DNA of 25,936 nt from positions 1 through 25,936 of the forward strand of contig CBFHYU010000028.1 in the NCBI GenBank assembly GCA_965660165.1, read 5' to 3'. Below are positions 1-8,098 of the stretch, piece by piece (positions within the stretch are counted from its first letter, which is position 1; each line of letters opens with the position of its first letter). The notes under the pieces are model-generated. The model did not search any database. It saw only the letters and a program-made list of their open reading frames with translations, and had not been told where the DNA came from. The stretch is from WTJO01 sp965660165 (GTDB lineage: Bacteria; Pseudomonadota; Alphaproteobacteria; Puniceispirillales; Puniceispirillaceae). The translations under genes and the position numbers were made by a program.

Positions 1-1
1 C

Positions 2-952
2 AATTCGATTGTTCAGCCCTATATCCCGCCTCTTGACAGGAATGGAAATACGCTTCTGTCCGAAAGTGAAATCTATAATCAGAAATCACAGCATTATTAC
101 ACTGAATATAAATCCTTTGAACCTGTCTCAATATCGCTACAACGCTTTGCAGCTGTTACTGAGAATAATCCAACAGCGCTTGAAAATGTTGAAAGCAAGA
201 TCACCGTATTAGGGCCAAATTGCGAGAAAATCGACTTATATCGAAACAGGCTTATTGGCGAATTTAATGCTGATTTTAATGTCATCTTGGATATTGTCGA
301 GATGGGTATGCGGGTAAATAATGAGGGGTTGATTTTATTTGCACGCAACCAGCTAAAGCCAAATCCGATGAGCTTTGATGATTTGCTTGATATTCTAGGC
401 AATGATTTATCGCTTAACCGCAATGTCATAAACGAGATGATTGAGCCTGAATTGCGCACGCAATTTTTCGGCGGCGATAATATTCCGCTCAATTCAATGG
501 CAGAATTTGCGCTATTGGCGTTTTCTGCACGTGGCGGCAAGCTGATAACAGATGTCGAGGAAATTTTTATTTTCACACCATATTCCAGCAAAGGGCTGAT
601 GAACAGCCCGAACACAATTTTGCTAACCTCTAGCGGTTTGATACAGACTATCCCAAATTTTGATTATCTCACTGCAACCAGCATGTTGAACCGTCTTGGG
701 CTGGCGGTTAATCTGATTACATTGTCTGATGTGATTACCGCATCAGGTGAACGATGCAGTATTGATCAGGCTGGCTGGTGGATGCAGATCATCAATGGCG
801 CAAAATATCGCAGCTGTCCATTTTCAGATATGGTTCAGATGATGATCGAGGATAACACCTTTCATCTGATTGATGATTTTAGAAATCAGTATGTTGTAAT
901 TCAGAAAATTAGAGAGATTCTTGATAAAAGGGGTGATACAAAATTGAGCTAG
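2..952 (+). CDS. Hypothetical protein, 5' end cut by the window edge
   Basis: The reading frame is open from base 2 without a stop to TAG at 950-952, so the gene begins outside the window. An in-frame ATG at 287 would give only the last 221 residues; the upstream codons look equally coding (mixed, soluble composition), so I do not treat 287 as the start. About 316 residues are visible. I do not recognise a family. The protein has no membrane segment or signal peptide in the visible part, is rich in Asn, Ile and Leu, and contains motifs such as FFGGDNIP and CSIDQAGWW. It could be an enzyme or a polymer-processing protein, but nothing seen supports a function. A weak stem plus a T tract directly after the stop suggests that transcription ends here. 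Confidence 0.75.
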   Translation, partial: NSIVQPYIPPLDRNGNTLLSESEIYNQKSQHYYTEYKSFEPVSISLQRFAAVTENNPTALENVESKITVLGPNCEKIDLYRNRLIGEFNADFNVILDIVEMGMRVNNEGLILFARNQLKPNPMSFDDLLDILGNDLSLNRNVINEMIEPELRTQFFGGDNIPLNSMAEFALLAFSARGGKLITDVEEIFIFTPYSSKGLMNSPNTILLTSSGLIQTIPNFDYLTATSMLNRLGLAVNLITLSDVITASGERCSIDQAGWWMQIINGAKYRSCPFSDMVQMMIEDNTFHLIDDFRNQYVVIQKIREILDKRGDTKLS

Positions 953-974
953 CCCTGTTAGCTAATATTTTTTT
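947..974 (+). terminator. Probable weak intrinsic terminator
   Basis: AGCTA (947-951) pairs with TAGCT (959-963) across a 7-base loop, and a run of eight T's follows shortly after (967-974, interrupted by one base at its start). The stem is short and overlaps the stop codon of the upstream gene, so its efficiency is uncertain. Confidence 0.45.
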
Positions 975-1074
975 TCTTGTCCACAGCAAAATTGTCCAAA
1001 CTGGTATGGTTCTTGTAAGTGACACTGGGTGCAATCAATAGCACCTAACATCTAACGAAAAAGGATCAACGGAC

Positions 1075-1338
1075 ATGAAAAATGAAATTCTGGATGCAAA
1101 CGAAGCGCTTGTCTCAAAAATTCTGTATGATTTTGATCACGAGTTGCAATTAAAGTTTTCGTCCAGCCTGTTCCAGTTTATCCTTGCCACTGATGAAATA
1201 TCTTATGGCATGTTTCATGATACCATCAGACAGGTCTGGCGTGATGCAGGCCCATTGGGATTACGCAGATATTTAAGGGCAGAACTTGCTGACCTTGAGA
1301 ATGTTCAATCGCGTAAAGCTCAGAAAGCAGGCTCGTGA
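1075..1338 (+). CDS. Small hypothetical protein (87 aa)
   Basis: An 87-residue protein starting at ATG 1075, with an AAGGA-type ribosome binding site (within aaaaaggatc) about 9 bases upstream. It is soluble with no signal peptide, and it reads as mostly helical: an acidic N-terminal stretch, a hydrophobic centre (SSLFQFILATDEI) and a basic C-terminus ending KAQKAGS. I do not recognise the family. It stands alone between two terminators, which argues for a monocistronic gene. The strong ribosome binding site and the clean terminator directly after it support real expression; the function is unknown. Confidence 0.65.
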   Translation: MKNEILDANEALVSKILYDFDHELQLKFSSSLFQFILATDEISYGMFHDTIRQVWRDAGPLGLRRYLRAELADLENVQSRKAQKAGS

Positions 1339-1360
1339 CAGATAACATCATGAAAAACCA

Positions 1361-1397
1361 AAAAAGGGGCAGTTGGATTTCTAGCTGCCCTTTTTTT
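1361..1397. terminator. Bidirectional intrinsic terminator
   Basis: AAAAAGGGGCAG (1361-1372) is followed by a 12-base loop and CTGCCC plus seven T's (1385-1397). The A run on one side and the T run on the other let the hairpin work in both directions. It sits between the converging 87-aa gene and the minus-strand thioesterase, whose TAA stop (1396-1398) lies inside the T tract. Confidence 0.85.
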
Positions 1398-1818
1398 ATG
1401 GCGCTGGTTGGCGACCTCGTTTGAACACGCCTGTTGCACTTGCTATTATTCTGCCAGTGCTATCTGTTATCTCGCCTTCTGAGAAAAAGACATTTTTACC
1501 ACCGCCTGTCTTTCGTGCCTGTGCTGTTAACAGCCCGCCGTCAATTCTAGCAACATTTAGAAATTGTGTATTTAGCGATAGGGTCAGGCCTGGCATCAGT
1601 GCCAGCGGCGGGTCTTCATAGCTACCTGTTAGTGCTAGCGCAACATCCAGCATGCCCATCATGGCGCCGCCATGAATAACCCCTGCAGGATTAGTATGTT
1701 CAGCCGCAGGCAACAGAGTGACAACGCCAAAGCCATCTTGCCATTCGGTAATCTCAATTCCAGTTGCCAGATTAAAGCCATGATAGTGGTTAATGAATGT
1801 GATACGCTCATCTATCAT
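1396..1818 (-). CDS. PaaI-family hotdog-fold acyl-CoA thioesterase
   Basis: A 140-residue single-domain hotdog protein. The signature GVIHGGAMMGMLD (around residues 47-59) is the PaaI/YbgC-like catalytic stretch, with the His-Gly-Gly turn and the acidic residue at the start of the hot-dog helix. Proteins of this family hydrolyse acyl-CoA thioesters in the cytoplasm, often relieving CoA trapping in aromatic or branched acyl catabolism; the actual substrate cannot be read from the sequence. The ATG at 1818 has an AGAGG ribosome binding site and lies 5 bases after the stop of the AhpD-like gene, so the two are probably co-transcribed. The length is normal for the family. A second PaaI homologue lies nearby in the opposite orientation (2518-2943). 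Confidence 0.85.
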   Translation of the reverse strand: MIDERITFINHYHGFNLATGIEITEWQDGFGVVTLLPAAEHTNPAGVIHGGAMMGMLDVALALTGSYEDPPLALMPGLTLSLNTQFLNVARIDGGLLTAQARKTGGGKNVFFSEGEITDSTGRIIASATGVFKRGRQPAP

Positions 1819-1823
1819 AGCCT

Positions 1824-2405
1824 CTATCCTTTCTGCCGTTTGGTTCTGCCCATAGCGAAAAATTCATCATTAGGCCGCATTGATATTAGATTAGCCATCC
1901 TGTTGCTTAGCCCAAATAGGGCGACAATCGCGCCAATATCCCAGATATCTTCATCGCTAAAACCATGCGCTCTTAACGCATTAAAATCATCTTCATCAAC
2001 CTCATCTGAATGATGACACAGCATGATAGCAAAACTTAGCATAGCCTGTTGACGTTCAGAAATATCAGCCTTTTTATAATTTGTGGCTATCTGATCGGCA
2101 ATTAGCGGCTCATTTTCATAAATCCGCAATATCGCGCCATGCGCGACAACACAATATAAGCAGTTATTTTCAGCAGAAGTCGCAACAACAATCATCTCTT
2201 TTTCTGACTTGCTAAGTCCAGAAGGTCGTTCCATCACAGCTTCATGATAGGCAAAAAAAGCACGTAATTCATCAGGGCGGTGCGCTAATGTCATAAATAC
2301 ATTAGGAATAAAGCCTGCCTTTTCTTGAACATCCAACATCATCTTTTGAATATCATCTGGCAATGTGTGAAATTCAGGTACGTCAAATCGGCTAATCGCG
2401 GGCAT
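1824..2405 (-). CDS. AhpD-like peroxidase-related protein (carboxymuconolactone decarboxylase family)
   Basis: A 193-residue protein of the AhpD/CMD superfamily. The redox motif NCLYCVVAHG carries Cys82, Cys85 and His89 in the CxxCxxxH arrangement that members use as a thiol-disulfide centre for peroxide reduction. The opening (PEFHTLPDDIQ) and the C-terminal segment (FGLSNRMANLISMRPNDEF) resemble the 'uncharacterised peroxidase-related enzyme' subgroup of about 180-200 residues. It is expected to be cytoplasmic and oligomeric; there is no signal peptide. The start at 2405 is fixed by a strong AAAGGAGG ribosome binding site about 6 bases upstream. It is the first gene of a two-gene unit with the PaaI thioesterase, and it faces another thioesterase across a 112-base divergent region. 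Confidence 0.85.
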   Translation of the reverse strand: MPAISRFDVPEFHTLPDDIQKMMLDVQEKAGFIPNVFMTLAHRPDELRAFFAYHEAVMERPSGLSKSEKEMIVVATSAENNCLYCVVAHGAILRIYENEPLIADQIATNYKKADISERQQAMLSFAIMLCHHSDEVDEDDFNALRAHGFSDEDIWDIGAIVALFGLSNRMANLISMRPNDEFFAMGRTKRQKG

Positions 2406-2517
2406 CTATGCCTCCTTTGCAGAAAAAATATGTCTTCAGTCTAGAACAGGGAAAATATCGACTGCAAAGAAAAATAATGGCAGTCTGTATAAATCGCGTA
2501 CTGATGAAGGTGTCCAG

Positions 2518-2943
2518 ATGACAGATCTTGACAAGATAAGGCGGCGAATTGCCGACAGTTTCAAACAACAAACTGCAATGGCAAGTTTGGGTGTGACGTT
2601 GGAAGATATTCAAGAAGGGCAGGTTACGCTTGGCCTGCCACATGCCCCCCATATTCTTCAGCAGCAGGGATTTATTCATGGCGGTGTGATATGTAGCGCG
2701 CTAGATAGTGCCTGCGGTTATTCAGCGCTATCTGTTGCGCCAGAAGGCCATGAAGTTCTTACCATTGAGCTGAAAACAAGCTTTTTACGTCCCGCTGGAG
2801 CAGGGCGGCTTATTGTCAAAGGCGAGGTGCTGAAAGCTGGCAAGCGTATTAGCTATACAGAAGCAAATGCCTATTCACAGGATAATGGGAATATGACGCT
2901 GATAGCCAAGATGAGCTCAACCTTAGCAATTGTGCCTATCTAG
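2518..2943 (+). CDS. PaaI-family hotdog-fold thioesterase
   Basis: A 141-residue hotdog thioesterase. The segment GFIHGGVICSALDSACGYSA has the HGG turn and the following Asp/Ser-Ala helix typical of PaaI-like acyl-CoA thioesterases; KTSFLRPAGAGRLIVKGEV is the usual strand pair after it. It probably hydrolyses a short or aromatic acyl-CoA in the cytoplasm. ATG 2518 is preceded only by a weak purine stretch (gaaggtg). The gene is transcribed divergently from the AhpD-like gene and converges on the thiolase 30 bases away. It is not a close copy of the first thioesterase (1396-1818), since the sequences differ outside the motif. Confidence 0.85.
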   Translation: MTDLDKIRRRIADSFKQQTAMASLGVTLEDIQEGQVTLGLPHAPHILQQQGFIHGGVICSALDSACGYSALSVAPEGHEVLTIELKTSFLRPAGAGRLIVKGEVLKAGKRISYTEANAYSQDNGNMTLIAKMSSTLAIVPI

Positions 2944-2973
2944 CGCACCAGCTTAATCATCCAATATGCTGTG

Positions 2974-4149
2974 CTAGCGTTCCAAAGCAACAGCGATACC
3001 TTCACCACCGCCAAGACAAATGGCGGCAATACCGCGCTGTGCGTTTTGTATTTCCATCGCATTTAGCAAGCTGACAATAATACGGGCGCCAGATGCCCCA
3101 ATAGGATGACCAAGCGCACAGGCGCCACCATTGATATTAACTTGTTCAGGGTTTAGCCCCAACTCGGTGATAAAGGCCATCGCCACCACAGCAAAGGCTT
3201 CATTAACCTCCCATAGATCGACTTGCTCTGTCTGCCAACCTAATTTTGTGGTCAATTTTCGGGCGGCATGAACAGGGGCGGTAGTAAACCAGCCAGGTTC
3301 ATGGGCAAATACGGCATGGCCAGCAATACGTGCTTTTGCCGATAAATTATGGCTGTTCATTTGGCTTGCATCAGCAAGAAGCAAGGCAGCTGCCCCATCT
3401 GAGATAGAGGATGAATTCGCAGGGGTAACACTACCATCTTTCATAAAGGCTGGTTTTAGGTGAGGGATTTTTTCAGGACGCGCCAATTCTGGCTGCTCAT
3501 CCGTTTCCACCAGAATTGTCTGTTTTCTATCTGTGACGTGAATTGGCGTAATTTCACGGGCGAACAGGCCTGTATTCTGTGCGTTCTGAGCGCGGCTAAG
3601 TGACTGTAGCGCATAATCATCTTGCTGAGTGCGCGAGAATTGATAATGGGTGGCGCATTCTTCTGCAAACCGCCCCATCAAAACACCTTTATCATAAGCA
3701 TCTTCTAGCCCATCCAAAAACATATGATCTTTCATCACAGAATGGCCTAGCCGTGAGCCAGTGCGCAATTTTGGCGAAAGATAGGGCGCATTGCTCATAC
3801 TTTCCATGCCGCCTGCCACAATAATATCAGCTTCGCCAGCCTTGATCTGGTCATGGGCAAGCATCACTGCTTTCATCCCTGAACCGCACATTTTATTGAT
3901 AGTGGTTGCTGGAATTGCATTGCTTAAGCCAGCGTGAAATCCTGCCTGACGCGCTGGCGCCTGTCCTAACCCTGCTGGCAGAACACATCCCATAATCACC
4001 TCAGAAATAGCGTCATACTCTATCGCCGCATCATCAAGCGTTGCCTTAATCGCATTGCCGCCCAGCTCAGGGGCATTCAGGCTAGACAGCCGCCCATTTA
4101 AGCCGCCAATGGCCGTACGTTTGGCAGCGGCAATATAGACATCTTTCAT
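2974..4149 (-). CDS. Thiolase (acetyl-CoA acyltransferase/acetyltransferase)
   Basis: A 391-residue thiolase of the normal length. The nucleophile is Cys88 in NKMCGSGMKA, with His348 in GHPIGASGAR and the acid-base Cys378 in CLGGGEG, spaced as in biosynthetic thiolases of the Zoogloea PhaA type. It catalyses CoA-dependent cleavage of 3-ketoacyl-CoA, or the reverse condensation, in the cytoplasm. It is the last gene of the large minus-strand cluster, 3 bases after the enoyl-CoA hydratase, which suggests a catabolic role such as cleaving 2-methylacetoacetyl-CoA (isoleucine) or acetoacetyl-CoA. Valine breakdown itself needs no thiolase, so the cluster probably serves more than one substrate. No 3-hydroxyacyl-CoA dehydrogenase is present beside it. 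Confidence 0.92.
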   Translation of the reverse strand: MKDVYIAAAKRTAIGGLNGRLSSLNAPELGGNAIKATLDDAAIEYDAISEVIMGCVLPAGLGQAPARQAGFHAGLSNAIPATTINKMCGSGMKAVMLAHDQIKAGEADIIVAGGMESMSNAPYLSPKLRTGSRLGHSVMKDHMFLDGLEDAYDKGVLMGRFAEECATHYQFSRTQQDDYALQSLSRAQNAQNTGLFAREITPIHVTDRKQTILVETDEQPELARPEKIPHLKPAFMKDGSVTPANSSSISDGAAALLLADASQMNSHNLSAKARIAGHAVFAHEPGWFTTAPVHAARKLTTKLGWQTEQVDLWEVNEAFAVVAMAFITELGLNPEQVNINGGACALGHPIGASGARIIVSLLNAMEIQNAQRGIAAICLGGGEGIAVALER

Positions 4150-4152
4150 GGC

Positions 4153-4923
4153 TTATTCTCCAGTGAATTGCGGGGGTCGTTTTTCGCTAAAGGCTGCCAT
4201 ACCTTCTTTTTGATCTGCGGTTGAGAATAGTGCGTGAAAGGCACGGCGCTCAAATAACAGACCCTCATTCAGCCCTGTTTCAAGCGCTCTATCTACGGCT
4301 TCTCGTGCCATCATCACACTTGCCTTGCTAAAGTTGGCGATAATTTCTGCCTGTTTTAGGGTTTCTTCTACCAGCGTTTCAGGGCTAAAAATCTGTGCAA
4401 CCAGACCAGCCTGTTCAGCCTCAATGGCGCCCATCATTCTGCCTGTGAGGATCATATCCATCGCTTTTGCCTTGCCGATAGCTCGGGTTAGCCGTTGTGA
4501 GCCACCCATGCCTGGTATCACACCAAGCTTAATTTCTGGCTGTCCGAATTTGGCATTCTCGCCTGCATAGATAATATCGCACATCATCGCTAATTCGCAT
4601 CCGCCACCAAGCGCATAGCCATTCACCGCCGCAATTTTGGGCGTGCGAAGACGGGTAAACCTGTCCCAGCCTGCAAACAGATTATCATGGAAGCTATCCA
4701 TATAGGACAGGCTGGCCATCTCTTTAATATCTGCGCCTGCAGCAAAGGCTTTTTCAGTGCCTGTAAGCACAAAACAGCCAATATCTCTATTGCTATCTAG
4801 CGGTTCTAGCGCATCACATATCTCTGTCATGATCTGATTGTTCAATGCATTTAGCGCCTCTGGCCTGTTCAACCGAACCAGAACTACTTTGCCTATTGTC
4901 TCAAGCGTAATCACCCTGCCCAT
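4153..4923 (-). CDS. Enoyl-CoA hydratase
   Basis: A 256-residue crotonase-fold hydratase. The oxyanion-hole segments (AFAAGADIKEM near residue 60 and NGYALGGGCEL near residue 100) and both catalytic glutamates, Glu110 and Glu130, are present at the 20-residue spacing of active hydratases (Glu144/Glu164 in the rat enzyme). It adds water across trans-2-enoyl-CoA; in this cluster the expected substrate is methacrylyl-CoA, giving 3-hydroxyisobutyryl-CoA. The start at 4923 follows a GGAG-type site. It is spaced 36 bases from mmsB and 3 bases from the thiolase, consistent with one operon. The substrate assignment comes from context. Confidence 0.92.
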   Translation of the reverse strand: MGRVITLETIGKVVLVRLNRPEALNALNNQIMTEICDALEPLDSNRDIGCFVLTGTEKAFAAGADIKEMASLSYMDSFHDNLFAGWDRFTRLRTPKIAAVNGYALGGGCELAMMCDIIYAGENAKFGQPEIKLGVIPGMGGSQRLTRAIGKAKAMDMILTGRMMGAIEAEQAGLVAQIFSPETLVEETLKQAEIIANFSKASVMMAREAVDRALETGLNEGLLFERRAFHALFSTADQKEGMAAFSEKRPPQFTGE

Positions 4924-4959
4924 AATATCTATTCTCCTTACTGTCTGAGATAGAGTGGT

Positions 4960-5832
4960 CTAAGAACGGTTACGTTTTTCAAAACGTGGCAACATAGCCG
5001 AAAAATCTTTTCCCTGCCCATCTTCTTCATCTACAAATTTGCGATATAGCGCTAGCGCTAGCGCGCCCATTGGCGTGTCTGCATTTACAGCTTCAGCCGC
5101 CTGTTGTGATAAGCCTAAATCCTTCACCATCATTTCAGCAGAAAAGCCTGGTTTATAGTCATTATCAGCAGGTGAGGCAGGGCCAATATTAGGGGCAGGG
5201 CAATAGGCATTCATTGTCCAGCTATACCCTGAAGATGTGCTAACCACGTCAAATAATTTTTGCCTGTCTATGCCTAATTTGTCTGCCAGCGCAATGCTCT
5301 CGCACGTGGAAATCATGGTTGCGCCCAAAATCATATTATTACAAATTTTTATGGCCTGACCTGCGCCAGCGGCTCCACAATGCACAATTTTACTGCCCAT
5401 AATCTCAAATAGCGGCATGGCACGCGTAATTGCCTCTTCTTCGCCACCTGCCATAAAGGTCAGCGTGCCTGCGGTCGCCCCACCAATACCGCCAGATACA
5501 GGTGCATCAATACAGCCTATATGCAATGCTTTCGCCTGTTCAGCAACATCACGCGCAGACGTAACATCAACTGTTGAGCAATCCAAAAGCAGGCTATCTT
5601 TGCTCATCTTAGGCAATATATCATCTGCTACAGCGCGTAAAATAGCGCCATTTGGCAACATTGTGATGACACAATCAGCGCCATGTGCCGCCTCAGCGGC
5701 AGTGCTGGCCTGTTTCATTCCCTCAAGGGTGATGCCTGCCACATCAAATCCCGTTACATCATATCCTGCGGCAAGCAGATTTGCGGCCATAGGGGCGCCC
5801 ATATTGCCAAGCCCAATAAATCCAATTTTCAT
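4960..5832 (-). CDS. mmsB: 3-hydroxyisobutyrate dehydrogenase
   Basis: A 290-residue beta-hydroxyacid dehydrogenase. It has the N-terminal Rossmann motif GLGNMG (residues 7-12), the substrate-binding DAPVSGG (109-115), and the catalytic Lys162 with Asn166 in GQAIKICNNM. It oxidises free 3-hydroxyisobutyrate to methylmalonate semialdehyde with NAD+. The presence of a 3-hydroxyisobutyryl-CoA hydrolase immediately upstream makes this assignment strong relative to tartronate-semialdehyde reductase relatives. The partner methylmalonate-semialdehyde dehydrogenase (mmsA), often adjacent, is not in the window. The 3' part codes for Ala-Leu-Ala-Leu-Ala through a perfect 16-bp palindrome (5049-5064). 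Confidence 0.92.
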   Translation of the reverse strand: MKIGFIGLGNMGAPMAANLLAAGYDVTGFDVAGITLEGMKQASTAAEAAHGADCVITMLPNGAILRAVADDILPKMSKDSLLLDCSTVDVTSARDVAEQAKALHIGCIDAPVSGGIGGATAGTLTFMAGGEEEAITRAMPLFEIMGSKIVHCGAAGAGQAIKICNNMILGATMISTCESIALADKLGIDRQKLFDVVSTSSGYSWTMNAYCPAPNIGPASPADNDYKPGFSAEMMVKDLGLSQQAAEAVNADTPMGALALALYRKFVDEEDGQGKDFSAMLPRFEKRNRS

Positions 5833-5874
5833 CCTAGATTCCTTTCACAGTTAAGCTGGATGCTAGTCACGCGA

Positions 5875-6894
5875 TTATCTTCGTGACGCAGGTGCAAATA
5901 GCTGTTCTATCAATTCTGCTGGTACTTCGTCTATCTGGCTATGTAGCCAATTAGGTGCATGATCCTTATCCACAAGTACAGCCCGCACCCCTTCAAGAAA
6001 ATCTGCCTGTTCAATGGCGCGGCTGGTAAAGCGATATTCCCAATCAAGCGCATCATCAATATTATCTGCTATGCGTACCTCTCGGATAAGGGTGAAGATA
6101 CTCGCCATAGATAGCGGGGATGACCTGCTCATGGCCTTTTTCACTGAGGTTTTGAAATCTGTATCCTCTGCCGTAAGAGCGGCGCAAAATTGGTGAATAT
6201 CCTCTTGCCCAAAAATAGCGTCAATCTCATCTTTTATAGGGTCAATTTCTGAGGGGTCTTTCGGCTGGCTAGCAAGCTCATCGATTATGGAAAGGGTATT
6301 ATTGTTGATTATCTCGGCACGAAGCAACTCCCAATTATTCGCCTCTATATGATAATCAGCAAAGCCTGTTGCCAAAATATCAGATGGGCTGATACGTGCC
6401 CCTGTGAGTGCCATATATTCACCAATATGCCCGTCGGTACGGGCAAGCAGATAGCTTCCGCCCACATCAGGAATAAGACCAATCGCACATTCTGGCATTG
6501 CAAGCTTAGTTGTCTCACAGATAATTCGGTGAGATGCATGACAGCCTATGCCAACTCCGCCGCCCATCACATATCCTTGCATCATCGCAATAATTGGCTT
6601 TGGATAATGCGCAATATAGCTATTCATCCGATATTCTTCACGCCAGAACGCATTGATTTGGTCTATCTTGCCAGCCTTGCCAAGATGATAAAGGGCAGCA
6701 ACATCGCCGCCTGCGCAAAAAGAACGCTCGCCATCTGCATATAAGATGACCTGTTTAATCTGCTTATCATGCTCCCAGCCCCTCAAGGCTGTTTCAATCG
6801 CAGAACACATTTCCATCGTTAACGCATTTAATGCTTTTGGGCGTTGCAGATAAATCAGACCAGTATTGTTCTGAGAGCTAATAGATATATCCAT
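5875..6894 (-). CDS. 3-hydroxyisobutyryl-CoA hydrolase
   Basis: A 339-residue crotonase-superfamily protein with the longer C-terminal region typical of HIBCH (hydratases are about 260 residues). The CoA/oxyanion elements are SFCAGGDV (near 60) and GYVMGGGVGIG (107-117). Catalytic-position residues Glu135 and Asp143 lie in MPECAIGLIPDVGGSY; this Glu-x7-Asp pattern separates the hydrolases from the hydratases. It releases 3-hydroxyisobutyrate from its CoA ester, the valine-specific step that protects against toxic methacrylyl-CoA. The gene starts 4 bases after the acyl-CoA dehydrogenase stop and ends 42 bases before mmsB, so the valine steps are consecutive. Confidence 0.92.
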   Translation of the reverse strand: MDISISSQNNTGLIYLQRPKALNALTMEMCSAIETALRGWEHDKQIKQVILYADGERSFCAGGDVAALYHLGKAGKIDQINAFWREEYRMNSYIAHYPKPIIAMMQGYVMGGGVGIGCHASHRIICETTKLAMPECAIGLIPDVGGSYLLARTDGHIGEYMALTGARISPSDILATGFADYHIEANNWELLRAEIINNNTLSIIDELASQPKDPSEIDPIKDEIDAIFGQEDIHQFCAALTAEDTDFKTSVKKAMSRSSPLSMASIFTLIREVRIADNIDDALDWEYRFTSRAIEQADFLEGVRAVLVDKDHAPNWLHSQIDEVPAELIEQLFAPASRR

Positions 6895-6898
6895 TATC

Positions 6899-8041
6899 TT
6901 AATTCTCGTTGGTGATTGCGCGGCTGATGATCATCCGCATGATCTCATTTGTGCCTTCCAGAATCTGGTGGACACGAAGATCACGAACAATTTTTTCAAT
7001 GCCATAATCTGCAAGATAGCCATAGCCACCATGAATTTGTAAGGCTTCATTTGCCACATCAAAGCTAATATCAGTGACAAACTGTTTTGCCATCGCACAG
7101 CGTTTTGTTGCGTCTGGTGTTGCATTATCATAATGCCATGCAGCCTGTCTTAGAAAAACACGGGCGGCTTCTAGTCTGGTATGCATATCTGATAATGTGA
7201 ACTGCACTGACTGGAACTGATCGATGGATTTGCCAAATGCCTTGCGCTCAGATGCATAGCTAAGCGCTTTTTCATAGGCAGATTGTGCGCCCCCCAAAGC
7301 GGCTGCGGCAATATTTAACCGCCCCCCATCAAGCCCCATCATTGCATAGCGAAAGCCGCTACCTTCCTCACCCAACAGATTTTCGGCAGGTGTCTCACAG
7401 GCATCCATAATCACCTGTGCGGTTGGCTGTGCGCGCCAGCCCATTTTGCGTTCCTGTGCGCCAAATGACAGCCCTTTTGCGTCTTTATCAACCAAAATAG
7501 CAGAAATGCCAGCCGCGCTGTCATCGCCTGTACGGCACATCACAAGATACAGGTCAGCAAAGTTGCCACCTGAAATAAATGATTTTGTGCCTGTCAAAAG
7601 ATAACCTTCATTTGTGCGCTCAGCCCGTGTGCGCAACGCAGCAGCATCTGAGCCAGAACCAGGTTCTGTCAGACAATAAGCGCCAATTTTCCGCATGGTG
7701 CATAAATCAGGCAGATAACGCTCACGCATAGCATCATCACCAAAACTGCTTACCATCCAGCTTATCATATTATGGATAGACAGAAAGGCAGAGACGGTTG
7801 GACAAGATTTTGCCAACGCTTCAAATATCAATGTTGCTTCAAGTCGGCTTAACCCTGAGCCGCCATGTTCTTCTGGCACATAAATAGAGGCAAGCCCAAG
7901 CTCTGCTGAGGCTTCCAGAACCTCGCGTGGCAATATCGCCTTCTCGTCCCATTCCAGCGCATGGGGCGCGATGGCATGGCTGGCAAAATCATCGGCCATA
8001 TTAAAGATAGCCTGTTGTTCTTCTGAAAGTGCAAAATCCAT
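6899..8041 (-). CDS. Acyl-CoA dehydrogenase, probably isobutyryl-CoA dehydrogenase
   Basis: A 380-residue flavoprotein of normal length. The open frame extends to a TTG at 8065, but the ATG at 8041 begins the canonical family start (MDFALSEEQQ) and has an AAAGAGA site upstream, so I use 8041. Visible motifs are CLTEPGSGSDAAAL (FAD/substrate region), KSFISGG and the C-terminal GGYGYLADYGIEKIVRD followed by LEGTNE. The Glu of LEGT, about residue 362, sits at the catalytic-base position of short-chain and isobutyryl dehydrogenases. It oxidises a short or branched acyl-CoA, passing electrons to ETF. Immediate coupling to HIBCH and mmsB points to isobutyryl-CoA (ACAD8-like); 2-methylbutyryl-CoA or propionyl-type substrates remain possible. 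Confidence 0.9.
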   Translation of the reverse strand: MDFALSEEQQAIFNMADDFASHAIAPHALEWDEKAILPREVLEASAELGLASIYVPEEHGGSGLSRLEATLIFEALAKSCPTVSAFLSIHNMISWMVSSFGDDAMRERYLPDLCTMRKIGAYCLTEPGSGSDAAALRTRAERTNEGYLLTGTKSFISGGNFADLYLVMCRTGDDSAAGISAILVDKDAKGLSFGAQERKMGWRAQPTAQVIMDACETPAENLLGEEGSGFRYAMMGLDGGRLNIAAAALGGAQSAYEKALSYASERKAFGKSIDQFQSVQFTLSDMHTRLEAARVFLRQAAWHYDNATPDATKRCAMAKQFVTDISFDVANEALQIHGGYGYLADYGIEKIVRDLRVHQILEGTNEIMRMIISRAITNEN

Positions 8042-8098
8042 ATTGGTCTCTTTGGTCAGAATCAAATACTGTAAGAAATTGGCCTATAAGATATTGGT

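Noticed and set aside
97..615. 172-residue frame on the minus strand
   Set aside because: It lies wholly opposite the first gene, has low-complexity Ser/Ile/Leu content typical of antisense frames and no recognisable domain.
287..952. ATG at 287 as the true start of the first gene
   Set aside because: The same frame is open and protein-like back to base 2, with no ribosome binding site before 287, so the gene is truncated by the window edge.
2406..2517. Promoter search in the divergent gap
   Set aside because: TATAAA and TCGACT-like words exist, but their spacing (about 24 bases) does not fit a sigma70 promoter.
2940..2977. Possible terminator between the converging thioesterase and thiolase genes
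   Set aside because: The GCAC/GTGC arms are only four bases and the outer bases do not pair, with no T tract.
5417..5854. 145-residue frame on the plus strand opposite mmsB
   Set aside because: It is antisense to a clear dehydrogenase, with Pro/Ala/Ser-rich shadow composition and no binding site.
6349..6744. 131-residue frame opposite the 3-hydroxyisobutyryl-CoA hydrolase
   Set aside because: It is an antisense shadow of the crotonase-fold gene with no motif or ribosome binding site.
8042..8065. TTG-initiated extension of the acyl-CoA dehydrogenase
   Set aside because: The added eight residues are outside the family start, and ATG 8041 has a better ribosome binding site and the canonical MDFALSEEQQ opening.
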